Shown here in pieces: positions 23,741 to 32,022 of a DNA stretch of 47,878 bases. The stretch spans positions 1 to 47,878 of the forward strand of contig VXLW01000033.1 in assembly GCA_009841435.1 (NCBI GenBank). Direction: 5' to 3'. The translations under genes were made by a program, and so were the position numbers. The stretch comes from Dehalococcoidia bacterium (GTDB taxonomy: Bacteria > Chloroflexota > Dehalococcoidia > Tepidiformales > Tepidiformaceae). Position 1 is the first letter of the stretch. Every line of letters begins with the position of its first letter. Below the pieces are notes generated by a model. That model saw nothing but the letters and a program-made list of their open reading frames with translations. It did no database searches and was not told where the DNA came from.

Positions 23741-25836
23741 GGCGATTCCTCTTCCTCCGTCTCCTCCTCCGAGCCGCCCGGGTTGAGGGCGGCGAGGACG
23801 AGGTCGCGCGCGAGGGGGGCGGCGAAGGGGCGGCCTTCCTCGGCGTCGTCGAAGACGACGGCGGCCAGGGCGGCGGGGACGTCGCGGGGAGAGTAGGCAA
23901 CGAAGAGGACGTGGGCCTGACCCTCAGCCTCCTCGGCGGTGCCCGACTTGCCGCCGAAGTCGTCGTAGCCGAGGTCAGCGAACACCCACCCGGCCGTGCC
24001 ACGCGTTCCGGTGACCAGCTCGAGGCCAGCCCGCAGGTGCGCGACATCCTGGGACTCGAGGGGGAGAACGCCCCGGTCCAGGGGTGCGACGCCGGCGAGA
24101 ATCGTTGGCGTGCGCAGTTCGCCGTTGAGGAAGGCGCTGTAGGCGTTGGCAAGCTGCAGAGGGGTGATCAGTAGATCGCCCTGCCCGATGCCGAGGTTGA
24201 CGGCGTCTCCGGGGTACCAGGGCTCGCCCCTGATGGCCTGCTTCCAGGCCGCGTCGGGCACGAGCCCGGAGTCGTCATAGAGGCCTTCGACGCCAGTCTC
24301 GGCGCCGAAGCCGAAGGCTCGGGCCATATCGGGCAGGGCGCCGGGCGCCTCGTTGTAGAGCGTGAGGGCGATCTCGTAGAAGACGGGGTTGCAGGAGCGC
24401 ATTAGGCCCTCGGCGATGCTCAGCTCTCCCTGCTCGCCCTCCCAGTTGCGCCGGGGCGGGTCGATGCCGTACCAGATAGCGCCGCAGAAAATGCGGTCCG
24501 CGGGGCTGAAAGCACCCTGCGCGAGGCCGGCGGCGCCGGTCACCAGCTTGAAGGTGGAGCCGGCAGAGTAGAGGCCGTGTGTGGCGCGGTCGTTGAGGGG
24601 ATCGTCGTCGCTGGTGGTGAAGGCGGTGACCGAAGCCTCATTCCCCAGCTCGAAGGCGTTGGGGTCGAAGGCGGGGGAGCTGTTGAGGGCGAGGATGGCG
24701 TTCGTGCGCGGGTCGAGGACCACGGCGGCGCCCCGCAGTCCCGCCAGCCCTTCGTGGGCGGCCTGGAGGAGGGCAGCGTCGAGCGTGGTGTGGACGTCTT
24801 CGCCGGGAACGTAGGCGCGCTCGAAGAGGACGACGGGCTCATCATCGCCGCCGGTGACCACGAGACGCGCACCTACGCGTCCAGCGAGCACGTCGTTCAT
24901 CGCAGCCTCGATGCCAACGGCGCCGAAACGGTCGCCGGGGAGAAGGCCGGCGTCGGGACGGTCGGCGAGCTCCTCGGCGGTGTACTCGCGGGTGTAGCCG
25001 ACGACGTGGGCGGCGGCGGGGCCGAGGGGGTGGACGCGGCGCTCCTCGAACCAGAGGACGGCGCCGGGAACGGCCTCGACGAAGCGGGCGGCCTCCTCGA
25101 CGCGGGAATCAGGCACGATGCCGAGAGGGACGCGGTGGCGCTGGCCAAGGGGGCTGGCGAAGGCGGCGGCCACCTCATCTTCCTCGAAACCGAAGGAGAC
25201 AAATGCCGCAGTGACGGTTCCCTCGTCGAACACGCGGCTGCGGTCGAGGCCGATCATGCGGACATCGAGGGTGATGGCGAGGGGCTCGCCGTTGCGGTCG
25301 TAGATGGCGCCCCGGGCGGGCCGCCAGACCTCGCCCTGCAGCTCCCTGCCGGGTGTAAGGGCCGGATGCATGACCTCGGGGGTCCAGGCGATGCGGGGAG
25401 AGCCCTGCTCCGGAGAAACGAAGGGGACGGCGGTAGCATATTCCAGCGTGCCAAAGTAGCTTGTCTCGAGGCGGACGCGGAAGGTGACGCGCTGAGCATC
25501 CTCACCAGAGACGGACACATCGATGGCCGTGACGCCGACCTCCTGGCGGAAGCCCGCGTAGGCTTCGGCGAAGGTGGCCAGGGGCAAGCTCGCCCGCGTG
25601 CCGCTGTCGAGGAGGTCGTACATCGCGGGGGCGTCCCCCGCCTCCCAGGCGTCGGCGAAACGCTGCGCCACCGCCAAGGGCGTCTCCCTCTCGGGGGCGG
25701 GCGTGGGGGCAACCGTGGCAGTCGGGAGCGGGGGCTCGGCCTCTCCGTCGCCCACGAGCGCACGGATTCCGCCGGCCGCGGCGCCAGCGATGACGCCAAG
25801 GACGACAGACGCCAGGAGGAACCTGCGTAGAGTCAT
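23737..25836 (-). CDS. Class B penicillin-binding protein with NTF2-like (MecA_N) domain
   Basis: This is a D,D-transpeptidase that cross-links peptidoglycan on the outer face of the membrane. The 699-residue protein has an N-terminal membrane anchor (3-26), a Pro/Thr-rich linker, an NTF2-like MecA_N domain (about 52-155), a dimerisation domain beginning at RPARGAIYDRNG, and a transpeptidase domain with S427-T-F-K430, S481-C-N483 and K630-SGT. The acidic C-terminal tail ends EEETEEEE. The domain order is like that of PBP2a and PBP3 of Firmicutes. Its ATG at 25836 overlaps the start of the divergent lipoprotein gene. A TACAAT -10 on the minus strand at 25873-25868 lies inside that gene. Confidence 0.92.
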   Translation of the reverse strand: MTLRRFLLASVVLGVIAGAAAGGIRALVGDGEAEPPLPTATVAPTPAPERETPLAVAQRFADAWEAGDAPAMYDLLDSGTRASLPLATFAEAYAGFRQEVGVTAIDVSVSGEDAQRVTFRVRLETSYFGTLEYATAVPFVSPEQGSPRIAWTPEVMHPALTPGRELQGEVWRPARGAIYDRNGEPLAITLDVRMIGLDRSRVFDEGTVTAAFVSFGFEEDEVAAAFASPLGQRHRVPLGIVPDSRVEEAARFVEAVPGAVLWFEERRVHPLGPAAAHVVGYTREYTAEELADRPDAGLLPGDRFGAVGIEAAMNDVLAGRVGARLVVTGGDDEPVVLFERAYVPGEDVHTTLDAALLQAAHEGLAGLRGAAVVLDPRTNAILALNSSPAFDPNAFELGNEASVTAFTTSDDDPLNDRATHGLYSAGSTFKLVTGAAGLAQGAFSPADRIFCGAIWYGIDPPRRNWEGEQGELSIAEGLMRSCNPVFYEIALTLYNEAPGALPDMARAFGFGAETGVEGLYDDSGLVPDAAWKQAIRGEPWYPGDAVNLGIGQGDLLITPLQLANAYSAFLNGELRTPTILAGVAPLDRGVLPLESQDVAHLRAGLELVTGTRGTAGWVFADLGYDDFGGKSGTAEEAEGQAHVLFVAYSPRDVPAALAAVVFDDAEEGRPFAAPLARDLVLAALNPGGSEEETEEEESP

Positions 25837-26959
25837 GCAGCCCTCGCGTCTGTTTCCCGCCCTTGTGATTGTAGCAGCGCTCCTTGTGGCCGCCTGTAAC
25901 GAAACGGGAGACACCGAGGAGCCGCCCGGCCCGGACGTGACCCGGCCTGAGTCGCAGGGTCCAGTGCGGGAACTGCGGCTGGGTCTCGGCGTGCAGCCCG
26001 GGGAGGACACGCGTAACGCCCACATCGACACCTTCGCGACGGCGGCACGGCACGCGGATTTGGTGAGCATCGCGCGGGTGCCGCCCTGGGAGGACTTCTT
26101 CCCGGGAGCGGAGGTCTCGGAGGAGACGCACGCGCTGATGCGGCTCGAACGGGACCTGCTGCGGCAGTACGACCTTTCGCTCCTGTTCGCCATCGACCCG
26201 ACGGACGGGGCGGTCCAGCGGACGCGCGTCGCGGGATTGCCCGAGGGCAGCGACACCGAGGCGGGCTTCCTGCGGGATGACGTGCAGGAGGCGCTGGTGG
26301 CCTACGCCATCTACATCGCCACCAACTACGAGCCCGAGTACCTGGCGGTCGGCGTCGAGATCAACATGTTGCGGGCGCGGGCGCCGGGCCAGTTCGTGGG
26401 CTTCCTGAAGGCGTACACGAAGGTCTACGACGCCGTGAAGTCGATCCGGCCCGAGACGAAGGTGTTCCCCACGTTCCAGCTGGAGGACCTGCTGGGAAGG
26501 CTGACGCAGGAGCATCCTCCGCAGTGGGACGCAATCGGTGCGTTCCAGGGGCGCATCGACGCCCTCGCCTTCTCGACCTACCCCTACCTCTCCTCCAGCA
26601 TCCGGCTCGTGCGGGAGATTCCGGCGGACTACTACACGCAGCTACGCGAGCGCTTCACTGGGGAGATCCTGATTAGCGAAGCGGGGTACGCATCGGCCAC
26701 GATCGAGGGGCACTCGTGGGTCGGGTCGGAACGGGAGCAGGAGGAGTTCCTGACGCTGCTGCTGGAGCACGCGGAGGCGAACGGTTTCAGCGTCGTGGTG
26801 TGGGGGGCGGAGCGCGACCCGGTGCAGAGCCGTCAGGGAGGCGCGGCCGTGCTCAACGACGTTGGGCTGCGCTACAGCGATGGGTCGGACAAGCTGGCGT
26901 GGGCCGTGTGGCGGGAGTGGGCGCGGCGCCCATTGCCTGCACCCGCAGAGGGGAACTAG
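25835..26959 (+). CDS. Lipoprotein with glycoside-hydrolase-like TIM barrel
   Basis: The 374-residue protein has a lipoprotein signal with lipobox LVAAC (Cys near residue 21) and then a Pro/Glu-rich linker. The rest resembles clan GH-A glycosidases: GVEINML near the fourth strand could give the acid/base Glu, LAFSTYPY follows, and ILISEAGYAS near the seventh strand could give the nucleophile Glu. The substrate is unknown. It is divergent from a cell-wall transpeptidase gene, so a role in cell-envelope polysaccharide is plausible but not shown. The only usable start, ATG 25835, overlaps the other gene's start codon as CATG, and no close ribosome site is visible. Confidence 0.75.
   Translation: MQPSRLFPALVIVAALLVAACNETGDTEEPPGPDVTRPESQGPVRELRLGLGVQPGEDTRNAHIDTFATAARHADLVSIARVPPWEDFFPGAEVSEETHALMRLERDLLRQYDLSLLFAIDPTDGAVQRTRVAGLPEGSDTEAGFLRDDVQEALVAYAIYIATNYEPEYLAVGVEINMLRARAPGQFVGFLKAYTKVYDAVKSIRPETKVFPTFQLEDLLGRLTQEHPPQWDAIGAFQGRIDALAFSTYPYLSSSIRLVREIPADYYTQLRERFTGEILISEAGYASATIEGHSWVGSEREQEEFLTLLLEHAEANGFSVVVWGAERDPVQSRQGGAAVLNDVGLRYSDGSDKLAWAVWREWARRPLPAPAEGN
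25868..25873 (-). promoter_or_regulatory. -10 candidate of the penicillin-binding protein gene
   Basis: TACAAT on the minus strand, about 31 nt before the transpeptidase ATG, lies inside the lipoprotein signal-peptide codons. A weak TTACAG is 20 nt further upstream. Confidence 0.35.
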
Positions 26960-26971
26960 CGCGGAAGGGAG

Positions 26972-28162
26972 CTAGCGGGCGTCGGGATCGTCGCTGCCGG
27001 AAGTTCGGATGGGCGGGAGCTCGGCCTCGCCGTCGGGCGAATCGCCCTGGCCGAGCTCCTCGGCGATCTGGAGGCGGTCGAGGAATTCGCGGCGGGTGAT
27101 GATTCCGATCATGCGCCCTTCGTCGATGACCGGGAGCTGGTTGAGGCGGCGCTGGGCGAGGAGGGGCATGACGTCGGCAGCAGGGGCGTCGGCGGCGATG
27201 GTCACGACCTCGGCGCGGGGGGTCATGATGCGCTGGGCGGGGGTGGTGGCCCACTCGCTGCGGGGCACGCGTCCAAGGTCGCTGACGGTGAGGATGCCGA
27301 CCACGTAGTCGTCGTTGGCAACGACGACGGAGCGCTCGCCACCGCCGATCATGTGCTCATCGACGACCTCCTGGATGGACATACCGGGGGGGACCTCGAC
27401 AAAGGTGCGGTGCATCAGATCGCGGGCGGTCAGGCGGTTGATGACGGTGTCGACGCGCATGCTGTTGGCTTCGCCACGGGCGGCGCCGAGCAGGAACCAG
27501 CCGATCATGATCGCCCAGATGCCGGCGACCCACTGGCCGAGGAAGAGGAAGACGGCGCCGGAGGCGATCACGGCCCAGCCGAACATCTCGCCCGTGCCGG
27601 CGGCGATGCGGGTCGCCTTGCGGAAGCTGCGGGTGCGCTTCCAGGCGATGGCGCGCAGGACGCGTCCGCCGTCGAGAGGGAATCCGGGGAGGATGTTGAA
27701 GACCGCCAGGATGAGGTTGACGAAGGCTAGATATTCGAACATCGCCCCGAAGGGCGCGTTTCCTCCACCGGCAAGGCGGGAGGCGCCGAATATGAGGAGG
27801 GCGATGACGAGGCTGGCGGCGGGTCCCGCAGCGGCGATGAAGAACTCCTCGCCGGCAGAACGAGGCTGGCGGGCGAGGTGCGAAACGCCGCCGAAGATGA
27901 AGAGCGTAATGCGCGGCACATCGAGGCCGCGGCGGATGGCGACCACGGCGTGGGCGAGCTCGTGGAGGAGCACGGTGACAAAGACGAGGACGGCGGCCGC
28001 GGCGCCAAGGAGCCAGTAGCCCGCCACGCTGCCTTCGTAGCGGTCGGGGAAGAATCCCGCTGCGAGCAGGTAGGTGACGAGCCCCAGGATGAGGAACCAG
28101 GAGGGGTGAATCTCGATGGCGATGCCACCGATTGTGGCGATGCGCAGGCCGCGACCAGGCAT
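26972..28162 (-). CDS. M50 site-2 protease with two CBS domains
   Basis: The 396-residue protein is an intramembrane zinc metalloprotease of the SpoIVFB/S2P type. It has several membrane segments, the zinc-binding H67-E-L-A-H71, and the third ligand in NILPGFPLDGG (D164). A pair of CBS domains (about 240-365, MTPRAEVVTI and RRLNQLPVID) in the cytosolic tail may sense adenine nucleotides. Such enzymes release membrane-bound regulators or clear signal peptides. I chose ATG 28162 because homologues begin close to it (GLRIATIGGIAIEIHPSW); an ATG at 28198 is also possible, and neither has a ribosome site. The substrate is unknown. Confidence 0.9.
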   Translation of the reverse strand: MPGRGLRIATIGGIAIEIHPSWFLILGLVTYLLAAGFFPDRYEGSVAGYWLLGAAAAVLVFVTVLLHELAHAVVAIRRGLDVPRITLFIFGGVSHLARQPRSAGEEFFIAAAGPAASLVIALLIFGASRLAGGGNAPFGAMFEYLAFVNLILAVFNILPGFPLDGGRVLRAIAWKRTRSFRKATRIAAGTGEMFGWAVIASGAVFLFLGQWVAGIWAIMIGWFLLGAARGEANSMRVDTVINRLTARDLMHRTFVEVPPGMSIQEVVDEHMIGGGERSVVVANDDYVVGILTVSDLGRVPRSEWATTPAQRIMTPRAEVVTIAADAPAADVMPLLAQRRLNQLPVIDEGRMIGIITRREFLDRLQIAEELGQGDSPDGEAELPPIRTSGSDDPDAR

Positions 28163-28219
28163 GCTTCTACGGTAGGGCACGGGGACAGCCGGCGCCATGA
28201 CGCGGCGGCACCGGCCTGC

Positions 28220-28248
28220 TTGCGGCAGCGGGGCAGTGGCCCTAGCGT
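28220..28248 (+). promoter_or_regulatory. Promoter of lutA (leaderless type)
   Basis: TTGCGG (28220-28225), a 17-nt spacer and TAGCGT (28243-28248) precede the lutA ATG by 6 nt. It is one of two leaderless-type promoters in the window with a recognisable -35 box. No ribosome site is present. Confidence 0.55.
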
Positions 28249-28254
28249 GAACGA

Positions 28255-28974
28255 ATGGCCAAGGTCGCGCTCTTCGTGCCGTGCTACATGGCGGCGCTGC
28301 GCCCCGATGACGGGGGCCACGCCCGGCGCGTGCTTGAACGGCTCGGCGATGAGGTCCAGACGATCCTAGGGCCGTGTTGCGGACAGCCTGCCTTCAACAG
28401 CGGCTACCGGTCGGAGGCGAAGAGCGTGGGCCGCGCTCTCCTGCGAGCAGCGCGGGGACACGAGACGATCGTCGTTCCGTCGGGGTCGTGCGCGAGCATG
28501 GTGAAGCACTATCTGCCGGGGCTGTGGGCGGGGCCTCGGGGCGCGAGCATCGAGCGCATGAGCGAGCGCTTCGTGGAGTTCGGCGCGTACGTGGCCGCCC
28601 ACCCGAACGTGGCGGCGCTGCCGCTGCGCCTCCCGGGGGCGGTCACCTACCACGACTCCTGTCACGGCCGTCGCGAGCTGGGGTTGACGGAGGGGGCGGT
28701 GGGGCTGCTCGAACAGGTCGAGGGGCTGGACGTGCGCCGCCTCGCCTACGAAGACGAATGCTGCGGATTCGGGGGGACCTTCACCGTGAAGGAGCCGGAG
28801 GTGTCGGTGGCGATGGCGCGGGCGAAGCTGGAGGACGTGGCCTCGCGGGGGGTGCGGGTGCTCGTCTCCGGGGACCTGTCCTGTCTCGCGCACCTGGAGG
28901 CGACGGCGCGGGCCACGGACCAGTCGCTGGAAACCTGGACGCTCGCCGAGCTCCTCGACAGGGCGCTGGCGTGA
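28255..28974 (+). CDS. lutA: L-lactate utilisation protein A-like (Cys-rich Fe-S subunit)
   Basis: LutA is part of the LutABC iron-sulfur lactate oxidase system that turns L-lactate into pyruvate. The 239-residue protein has two CCG-type cysteine-rich boxes: PCCGQPAFNSG (about 40-51) and DECCGFGG (about 166-173), plus HDSCHGRREL. Length and motif order fit LutA/YkgE. The start is set by a promoter 6 nt upstream and has no ribosome site. Its TGA stop overlaps the GTG start of the lutB-lutC fusion, which indicates a coupled two-gene operon. Confidence 0.92.
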   Translation: MAKVALFVPCYMAALRPDDGGHARRVLERLGDEVQTILGPCCGQPAFNSGYRSEAKSVGRALLRAARGHETIVVPSGSCASMVKHYLPGLWAGPRGASIERMSERFVEFGAYVAAHPNVAALPLRLPGAVTYHDSCHGRRELGLTEGAVGLLEQVEGLDVRRLAYEDECCGFGGTFTVKEPEVSVAMARAKLEDVASRGVRVLVSGDLSCLAHLEATARATDQSLETWTLAELLDRALA

Positions 28975-30719
28975 GCCCCTTCCGCGCGCGGGCGCGAGCC
29001 GAGATCGAGGCGGGTCCGCCAGCGGCCACGCTCTCGCCGATCCTGCGGAAGCTGGTGGCGGACAGCCGGGACCAGCTCTCGACGGCGAGTCCGTCCGACG
29101 CGCGGGCCCGGGCCCAGGCGGCCCGAGCGTACGCCGTCGACCACCTCGACGAGCTGCAGGAGCAGCTCAAGGAGTCATGCGCGCGGCAGGGCATCGGGTA
29201 TCACCGCGCGGCAACCGCCGAGGAGGCGGTGGCGCTCGTGACGCAACTGCTGGGCGACGCGCGCCGTATCGCGAAGTCGAAGTCGATGGTGGCGGAGGAG
29301 GTGGGGCTGACGCACGCCCTGCGGGTGCGGGGCAAGGAGGTGCTGGAGACCGACATCGGGGAGTACATCGTGGACATCGAGGGGCGGGGCCCGAGCCACA
29401 TCACGGCGCCGGCGCTGCACCTGAACCGGGCGCGTATCCGCGAGCTGCTGGCGGGGGCGGGGGAGGACGTGCCCGACGACGACCCCGTGCGCCTCTCGCG
29501 GGCGGTGCGGGACGTGGTCGCCGAGTTCTTCGGGGAGGTGGATGCGGGGATCACGGGGGCGAACGCGGTCATCGCAAACAGCGGGCGCATCGTGATCGTC
29601 GAGAACGAGGGGAACGTCTCTCTGGGCGTAAGCCGCCCGCGGCTGCATATCGCGATCACGGGCATGGAGAAGGTGGTGGCAGACGAGGAGGCAGCGCTGG
29701 CGGTGCTACAAGTGCTGGCGCCGAGCGCGACGGCTCAGCCACTGACCGCCTACACGCACTTCCTGGGTGCTCCGGATGAGGGGCAGGAACGACACCTCGT
29801 CGTGGTCGACAACGGGCGCTCGGAGATCCTGGCAGACGAGCGCTATCGGGATGTGCTCCGCTGCATTCGCTGCGGCGCCTGCATGAACGCCTGCCCCGTG
29901 TACACGGCAGCGGGCGGGCTCTCCTACGGGTCGCCGTACATGGGGCCGATCGGGGCGGTGGTCTCGCCACTGCTCTGGAGGGACGGCCGCCATGCCGACC
30001 TGCCGTCGGCCTCAAGCCTGTGCGGGCGCTGCTCGGAGGTCTGTCCCGTCGGCATCCCCCTGCACCGGATGCTGCTCGACCTGCGGGCGGGCGAGGCGGA
30101 GAACGGCGGGTCGCGGGTCGAGAAGGTGGCGTGGAAGTCGTGGGCGGCGGCGTTCGCGGGACGGCAGGGACGCGCGGCGAGCTGGCTCGCGAGGCTGGGG
30201 CTGCGGGCGGGCGGGCGCCTACCGGGCCTGCCGATCAGCGGTTCGCGGCCAATCCCGGCGGCGAACCCCCCGCGAGACCCGGCCATGCTCGTGCCCCTCG
30301 ACAGCATCGAGCCGGAACCGGAGCGGGCGGGCGAACCCCTGCCAGAGGACGTGGTTTCCGCGTTCCGGGAGCGCGCGTCGGTCGTCGGGGCGGTGGTGGT
30401 CGACGAGGCGGAACGCGAGGACGGCGACCGGCGTGTCCGGGCGACGGCAGCGGTGGCTTCTACCGGAAGCGTGCTGCTGGCGGGCGAGGCGGCGGCGAGG
30501 GGAGCGCTGATGGACGCCCGCCGCATCGTGGTCGAGGTGGATGAGGCGAGCGTGGTGCGCTTCCCGCAGGAGCTCGGGCCGGCGCTCGCTGGGGACGGCG
30601 ACGCGCTCATCCTGACGGGGGCGAGCCGGACGGCCGACATCGAGAAGCAGATCGTGCGGGGGATCCACGGCCCCCAGGCGCTCGTGGTCGTAGTCGGGAG
30701 CGGGACAGCCCAGGCATAG
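28971..30719 (+). CDS. LutB-LutC fusion (lactate utilisation Fe-S and LUD domains)
   Basis: The 582-residue protein has a LUD domain (about 60-255), then two ferredoxin-like cysteine sets, C298xxC301xxC304xxxC308 and C351xxC354xxxC358, as in LutB. A further LUD-like region, about 455-582, ends with LTGASRTADIEKQIVRGIHGP. That last block is the LutC hallmark, so lutB and lutC appear fused. The LutC part looks shorter than a stand-alone LutC. GTG 28971 overlaps the lutA stop as GTGA. Together with LutA it should oxidise lactate in the cytoplasm. Glycolate or another 2-hydroxy acid is an alternative substrate. Confidence 0.9.
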   Translation: MSPFRARARAEIEAGPPAATLSPILRKLVADSRDQLSTASPSDARARAQAARAYAVDHLDELQEQLKESCARQGIGYHRAATAEEAVALVTQLLGDARRIAKSKSMVAEEVGLTHALRVRGKEVLETDIGEYIVDIEGRGPSHITAPALHLNRARIRELLAGAGEDVPDDDPVRLSRAVRDVVAEFFGEVDAGITGANAVIANSGRIVIVENEGNVSLGVSRPRLHIAITGMEKVVADEEAALAVLQVLAPSATAQPLTAYTHFLGAPDEGQERHLVVVDNGRSEILADERYRDVLRCIRCGACMNACPVYTAAGGLSYGSPYMGPIGAVVSPLLWRDGRHADLPSASSLCGRCSEVCPVGIPLHRMLLDLRAGEAENGGSRVEKVAWKSWAAAFAGRQGRAASWLARLGLRAGGRLPGLPISGSRPIPAANPPRDPAMLVPLDSIEPEPERAGEPLPEDVVSAFRERASVVGAVVVDEAEREDGDRRVRATAAVASTGSVLLAGEAAARGALMDARRIVVEVDEASVVRFPQELGPALAGDGDALILTGASRTADIEKQIVRGIHGPQALVVVVGSGTAQA

Positions 30720-30791
30720 CCCGAGGTGGCGGCGGTCCCGTCCACGCTTCAGACTGGCCGCTCACGCGATACAAGAGCCAGGAGGCACGGC

Positions 30792-31307
30792 ATGGACGGA
30801 CGGGAGCTGCTTCGCAGCCAGTACGGATTCGCGCAGGACAACCTGGAGGCCGCGATCAAGCGGTGCTCGCCGGAGCTGTTGACGAAGACGATCGAGGGGT
30901 CGCTGACGAACCCGATCGGCGCGACCTACGCGCACACGGTCATCACGCAGGACCTGATCCTGGTGCGGGGGCTAATGGGGCAAGAGCCGGTCTACCACTC
31001 GAGCGGAATCGGCGAGCGGGTGGGTTTTGAGCTGCCGGAGAGCCCGGTGATCTCGCAGGACTACACGACCAACCTGAGCTTCGAGCTGGAACCGCTGCGC
31101 GAGTACGCGGCAGCCATGCGTGCGACCGTCGACGGCTACCTGGAGTCGGCATCCGACGAGGATCTGGCGGCGGAGGTTCCGTTCGGGCCGACCCCGCGCT
31201 CGAAACTCTGGGTGTTCGGCACGCTCGGGGTCTGGCACGTGTCCTCGCACCAGGGGGAGATTGCCGCCTTGATGGGCCTGGAGGGCGAGAAGGGGCAGAT
31301 GCTCTAG
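30792..31307 (+). CDS. DinB-like putative metal-dependent protein
   Basis: The 171-residue protein has the helical-bundle pattern of the DinB/YfiT superfamily: an early His in GATYAHTVITQDL, and the C-terminal WHVSSHQGEI with two His three residues apart. These usually form a three-His metal site. Relatives include thiol-dependent transferases that use bacillithiol or mycothiol and proteins induced by DNA damage; no specific reaction is clear. AGGAGG precedes ATG 30792. The stop codon lies inside the loop of a terminator hairpin at 31287-31320. Confidence 0.75.
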   Translation: MDGRELLRSQYGFAQDNLEAAIKRCSPELLTKTIEGSLTNPIGATYAHTVITQDLILVRGLMGQEPVYHSSGIGERVGFELPESPVISQDYTTNLSFELEPLREYAAAMRATVDGYLESASDEDLAAEVPFGPTPRSKLWVFGTLGVWHVSSHQGEIAALMGLEGEKGQML

Positions 31308-31320
31308 GGGGCCCCTTCTC
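31287..31320. terminator. Bidirectional terminator hairpin spanning a stop codon
   Basis: GAGAAGGGGC (31287-31296) and GCCCCTTCTC (31311-31320) form a perfect 10-bp stem with a 14-nt loop that contains the DinB-like gene stop codon (31305-31307). It lies between convergent genes and could serve both. There is no long T-tract. Confidence 0.65.
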
Positions 31321-31325
31321 CGGGA

Positions 31326-31949
31326 CTAGAAGCGGACGAAGTCGGCGCTGCTGCGGAACATCACGCTGATCCGCGGTCCGGCCTGCTGCGTCTTCGGTAC
31401 GCAGTGCTCCCAGTGGAGCTGGGAGGCGCCTCCCATGACGAGCAGGTCGCCCCAGCCCGCGGAGAAGGCTCGCGACTCGCCGCCGCCGTGGGGCCTCACG
31501 AGGAAGCGTCGCGAGTCCCCGAGGGAGAGGGTGGCGACGAGGGTCTGGCCGCGGCGGTCGCGACGGGCTTTGTCTCGGTGCCAGGCGACGCTGTCGCGAC
31601 CGTCGCGGTAGAGCGCGAGGGCGACGAGGTCGAACGTGGCGCCGTAGCGCTCACCGAGGGCATCGGCGATCTGGCGGATGACGGGGTGGCCCGGGCCGTC
31701 GCGGGGGATGGAGGCGGTGAGGCGGGGCACGTCGACCATGCGGTCGTACATGACGCGCTTGTGGCCGTGCCAGCGGGTGTCGTCGTGTAGGGCGTCGAAG
31801 ACGGCCTGGTGGCCGGTGAGGAAGCCCTGCACCTGGTCGATCCAGGACTCGTATCCGAGCTCCGTTCGCCGGATGTCGGCGAAGGTCGGGTCGAACGACG
31901 GGCCCTCGTTACCGAGGAGGGTGGGCTGAAGGACGGGGTGACTGAACAT
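31326..31949 (-). CDS. alkB: Alpha-ketoglutarate-dependent DNA/RNA dealkylase
   Basis: AlkB uses Fe(II), 2-oxoglutarate and oxygen to remove alkyl groups from damaged bases. The 207-residue protein has the iron ligands H124-x-D126 (AWHRDK) and H182 (EHCVPK), and the 2-oxoglutarate-binding R193 and R199 in PRISVMFR. LALYRDGRDSV and LSLGDSRRFL are also family blocks. The ATG at 31949 has its -10 box 6 nt upstream, with a LexA-type palindrome between the -10 and -35. This implies SOS control and a leaderless mRNA. It is divergent from a metallophosphoesterase gene. Confidence 0.95.
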   Translation of the reverse strand: MFSHPVLQPTLLGNEGPSFDPTFADIRRTELGYESWIDQVQGFLTGHQAVFDALHDDTRWHGHKRVMYDRMVDVPRLTASIPRDGPGHPVIRQIADALGERYGATFDLVALALYRDGRDSVAWHRDKARRDRRGQTLVATLSLGDSRRFLVRPHGGGESRAFSAGWGDLLVMGGASQLHWEHCVPKTQQAGPRISVMFRSSADFVRF

Positions 31950-31955
31950 GTTTCC

Positions 31956-31984
31956 ACCGTATCAGAACGTACGTTCTGTTTCAA
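31956..31984 (-). promoter_or_regulatory. alkB promoter (-35 TTGAAA, 17-nt spacer, -10 TACGGT)
   Basis: On the minus strand TTGAAA (31984-31979) and TACGGT (31961-31956) are separated by exactly 17 nt, and ATG follows after 6 nt. The spacer is almost filled by a 16-bp SOS palindrome, so a bound repressor would block RNA polymerase. Confidence 0.65.
31963..31978. promoter_or_regulatory. SOS (LexA) box
   Basis: CAGAACGTACGTTCTG is a perfect 16-bp palindrome matching the GAAC-N4-GTTC core of the Gram-positive-type LexA box. It sits between the -35 and -10 of alkB and 33 bp before the -10 of the divergent metallophosphoesterase gene. No second copy with this core was noticed in the window. Confidence 0.75.
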
Positions 31985-32010
31985 GAAACACCAAGAGGCA
32001 GGGCGCGCGG

Positions 32011-32016
32011 TAGACT
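32011..32016 (+). promoter_or_regulatory. -10 element of the metallophosphoesterase gene (leaderless type)
   Basis: TAGACT lies 6 nt before the ATG at 32023, with no ribosome site. No -35 of note is visible. Confidence 0.45.
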
Positions 32017-32022
32017 CCGCCG

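Noticed and set aside
28374-28970. Upstream extension of the LutB-LutC frame
   Set aside because: It lies in another frame over lutA. The GTG at 28971 overlapping the lutA stop is the sensible start.
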